Part shown: piece after piece, positions 5,449 to 7,743 of the stretch
How positions within the stretch are numbered: position 1 is the first letter of the stretch
Layout of the letters: the number at the start of each line of letters is the position of its first letter
Origin: Planctomycetaceae bacterium
GTDB taxonomy: Bacteria; Planctomycetota; Planctomycetia; Planctomycetales; Planctomycetaceae
DNA length: 7,743 nt
Assembly: GCA_020426065.1 (NCBI GenBank)
Contig: JAGQQT010000181.1
Coordinates: 1 to 7,743 of the forward strand
Direction of reading: 5' to 3'
Translations under genes and position numbers: made by a program
Notes under the pieces: model-generated
The model's input: only the letters and a program-made list of their open reading frames with translations
What the model was told of the DNA's origin: nothing
Database searches by the model: none

Positions 5449-7656
5449 TTATTGCTGAGTCACGAAATGACTCTTCAGCAGACGGTATACAGACTTGGCC
5501 CGCGACTGGAACCGGGAGGCCTTGCGGATCCGTCCCATGGGAGTGATCTGAATTTTGACCTTCTGTGAATTGCTCAACTTGCCACGAGATTTTACAACTG
5601 CGGAGGCATCGACCGTGACGCAGACTGGCTGTTTATCCTGAGATCGGCCCCAGCCACCAAACAGTGTCTTGCGGCCAATCTGGATTTTTACCACCCCTTC
5701 GCGGACTTTCAGCAGCTTGCCTTTATGCTCATCGACAAAGCCATGCAGCTTGAGAATCAGGAAGTCATCGAACAGCACCGCTCCCAGATCTGCTTCAAAG
5801 ACAAACGAATTCCCCGGATTCTCTTCCTTTTCCTTCTGCTGGTGGACATCCTGCCGTTTGATGAGAGTGGTGCGGTTACGCCCTTTGTTTTTTGACTCAT
5901 ACAACGCAGAATCTGCACGCTTCAGGACAGATTCGAGTGAATCATTTGGTTCGACCTGAGAAACGCCAAAGGAAGAAGTGATCTTCAGCGACGGGGCCAG
6001 GTCAAACGTCAATTTCGGGATGAGTGCCCGGAATCTTTCGGCCCGTTTGACTGCCAGTTCTGCATCCAGCTCCGCACAAATAATGACGAATTCTTCCCCA
6101 CCGTAGCGGGCCACAAATTCGCTGGTATAGGTTTCTTCGCGGAGCAGTCGCGCCAGCTTGACCAGAACCTCGTCTCCGGCCGCATGACCATAGGTGTCGT
6201 TGATCGATTTGAAGTGGTCAATATCGAGATAGATCACCGAGAACAGATTGTTGTGATCTTCGTTGAAGTTGCTCATCGCTCGCGAAAGCTGGTTTTCCAG
6301 CGTGCCCCGATTGGCTACACCGGTGAGGGCATCGCGGCTGGCTTCCAGAGCCAGTTGACGATACTGAGCGGACTCAACCAGATTCTGGTCCTTGACACGA
6401 TAGAACTCACTGACGCCTGACATTTCCCCATTATCGTCAAACAGGGGAATCGTCTGCACTTCCAATTCCACCCACTCTTTATCCGGGCAGGTGACTTTCA
6501 GCTCTGATGTTTCCGCAATCTGCATCCGCAGTGCTTTGCGGAGCGGCAGTTCTTCCTGGGGAAGAAATTCCTGGTACATATTGGCCTGGGGGAACAGTTC
6601 TGCCGTAAATTCACACCCGGTCAGATCATCCTGATGGTGCTGGAAGATTTCGCGGCAGCCCCGATTGGCCAGCAGGATTCTGCCATCGGCATCGGTAATC
6701 ACAAAGCCCTTGTAGGTTTGTTCGATCGAATACAGATACGAGAACACATTGCACAACGAAGTCAGTGCCAGTGACCCGGATGAGGATTCGAGTGAATTAT
6801 TGAGTCCACTGGGGGTACCATATTTACGGATCATTTCCTCTCCCCCCGTGCTCAGCCAGCGAATAAGCGTTTGCACTACGCTGGCATCGTAGAGGGTTCC
6901 CGATTTTTCGGTGAGGTATTCGATAATTTCTTTCTGCGTTTTAGCTTCTCGGTAAACCTGGTCCCGCGTCATCGATTCATAAACATCAGCCACGGCCAGA
7001 AGTCGGCCAGCCTGGGAAATATCCCGGCCAACCGGTCGCAAATAATCTTCCAGACCAGAGTAAGGCAGCTGGGCTTCGACAATGATTTCCCGAATCTGCT
7101 GCGGAACTCGACAGACCTGCAGAATGTCTTCCGCAATTGAAGTCCGCAGGCCCATCAGCGAAGCTTCTTCCACTGTGTAGGAACCGGGCTTGTAGAGGAT
7201 ATGGTCGGGAATTCCGATTTTCCCGATATCGTGCAGCATGGCTGCCATTTCAATATTCTGAATCGCTTCGGCATTCCAGCAAAGTTGTTTAGCCAGACCG
7301 ACGGCGATCAAAGAGACTCGTCGTGAGTGGAGAAAGGTATTTTCGTCCCGATAGTGCAACGATGTGAGCAGGTCGCGCAGAATGCTCGGCGCAACCGGGC
7401 ATTTTGATGGAGAATCCAGGTTGATCTGCTCCAGTTCAATTGCACGACAATGCAACTGCATCAGCGATGTGAGCCCCCGGGGAGCAACGGGAACGGGGCG
7501 CATCGATGCATTCGGTTTGCTGCGGTTGTGTCCTGCGACTGCTTCCATCAACATCGAATCCGTCCCAAAAACTAGATCTGCCAAGTCCAACGGGATCAGT
7601 TGAGGCGCTGAGTTCCCGTTTTTGAACAAAGAAAGTGCCGTCTCCGGTAACTGCAT
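5449..7656 (-). CDS. Diguanylate cyclase with degenerate HD-GYP, PAS and C-terminal unknown domain
   Basis: From the ATG at 7656 this is 735 residues with no membrane segment, so cytosolic. Domains in order: an N-terminal region (1-90); an HD-GYP-like domain (about 91-273) with HSRRV (His110) and LHDIGK (His142, Asp143); a PAS domain (about 305-425); a GGDEF domain (about 436-600) with DALTGVANR, DIDHFK and an intact GGEEF (519-523), predicting synthesis of c-di-GMP from GTP; a charged Lys/Glu/Gln linker; and an unrecognised domain (about 615-735). The HD-GYP part has an Arg (171) where the family has a metal-binding His, and lacks the HHE and GYP motifs, so c-di-GMP hydrolysis is unlikely. 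The inhibitory RxxD site is replaced by YTSE (510-513), so product inhibition by the usual route is not expected. The frame is open to the right edge; TTG at 7734 or a start beyond the window is possible, because the ATG has no clear SD. It is the probable first gene of a pair with the downstream membrane protein. Confidence 0.88.
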   Translation of the reverse strand: MQLPETALSLFKNGNSAPQLIPLDLADLVFGTDSMLMEAVAGHNRSKPNASMRPVPVAPRGLTSLMQLHCRAIELEQINLDSPSKCPVAPSILRDLLTSLHYRDENTFLHSRRVSLIAVGLAKQLCWNAEAIQNIEMAAMLHDIGKIGIPDHILYKPGSYTVEEASLMGLRTSIAEDILQVCRVPQQIREIIVEAQLPYSGLEDYLRPVGRDISQAGRLLAVADVYESMTRDQVYREAKTQKEIIEYLTEKSGTLYDASVVQTLIRWLSTGGEEMIRKYGTPSGLNNSLESSSGSLALTSLCNVFSYLYSIEQTYKGFVITDADGRILLANRGCREIFQHHQDDLTGCEFTAELFPQANMYQEFLPQEELPLRKALRMQIAETSELKVTCPDKEWVELEVQTIPLFDDNGEMSGVSEFYRVKDQNLVESAQYRQLALEASRDALTGVANRGTLENQLSRAMSNFNEDHNNLFSVIYLDIDHFKSINDTYGHAAGDEVLVKLARLLREETYTSEFVARYGGEEFVIICAELDAELAVKRAERFRALIPKLTFDLAPSLKITSSFGVSQVEPNDSLESVLKRADSALYESKNKGRNRTTLIKRQDVHQQKEKEENPGNSFVFEADLGAVLFDDFLILKLHGFVDEHKGKLLKVREGVVKIQIGRKTLFGGWGRSQDKQPVCVTVDASAVVKSRGKLSNSQKVKIQITPMGRIRKASRFQSRAKSVYRLLKSHFVTQQ

Positions 7657-7743
7657 ATGAAACCGGATTCTGCAACTGGTATGAGAAGCGTAGAACAGCT
7701 TCTGCAAAGAAGTGCATACCGGAAGAGAATTCAAGCCCGATTC

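Noticed and set aside
5431..5460. Repeat of ATTGCTGA 20 bases apart, and CTGA/TCAG hairpin, between the GGDEF and RCK_C genes
   Set aside because: The stem is only four base pairs of mixed content and the repeat is short and partly in the end of the coding sequence; chance is likely.

Overview
The window is about 7.7 kb of mid-GC (roughly 50-55%) bacterial chromosome. Several things point to a planctomycete of the Gimesia/Rubinisphaera sort: a pectic-acid-lyase-type alpha/alpha protein with a signal peptide, a SUKH-family protein, an M48 lipoprotein peptidase, long structured gaps between genes, and a large HD/PAS/GGDEF signalling protein. This assignment is inference from gene content; no rRNA or marker gene is present.

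Layout: (1) Positions 1-30 hold a strong ribosome binding site and ATG on the minus strand for a gene that runs off the left edge. (2) A 309-base divergent spacer follows, with three back-to-back inverted repeats. (3) 316-1230 (+) encodes an M48 zinc metalloprotease lipoprotein. (4) A gene-free stretch of about 450 bases holds two inverted copies of a 25-base REP-like palindromic unit. (5) 1682-2047 (+) encodes a small two-helix membrane protein with a four-cysteine zinc-ribbon-like tail. (6) 2236-2757 (+) encodes a SUKH (SMI1/KNR4) protein that starts with GTG. (7) A 385-base spacer holds a terminator-like hairpin that could compete with an upstream G-rich arm, and two perfect inverted repeats that look like operators. 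(8) 3143-4576 (+) encodes a secreted pectic-acid-lyase-like protein. (9) On the minus strand, converging on it with only 7 bases between the stops, lie two genes in a likely operon: a cytosolic degenerate HD-GYP/PAS/GGDEF protein (start near 7656, possibly beyond the right edge) and a small membrane protein with one pore-loop-like motif and a C-terminal RCK_C (TrkA_C) domain (5375-4584).

The plus-strand genes look like independent envelope and secreted functions, each with its own leader. The minus-strand pair couples a cyclic-di-GMP synthase module to a putative ion-channel-like protein. The strongest points for follow-up are the GGDEF protein, whose HD-GYP half has lost most of its metal and signature residues and which carries an unrecognised C-terminal domain; the single-pore-motif RCK_C protein; the REP-like repeat pair; and the structured leader of the lyase gene. 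No CRISPR array, tRNA, rRNA, transposase or phage gene is visible.
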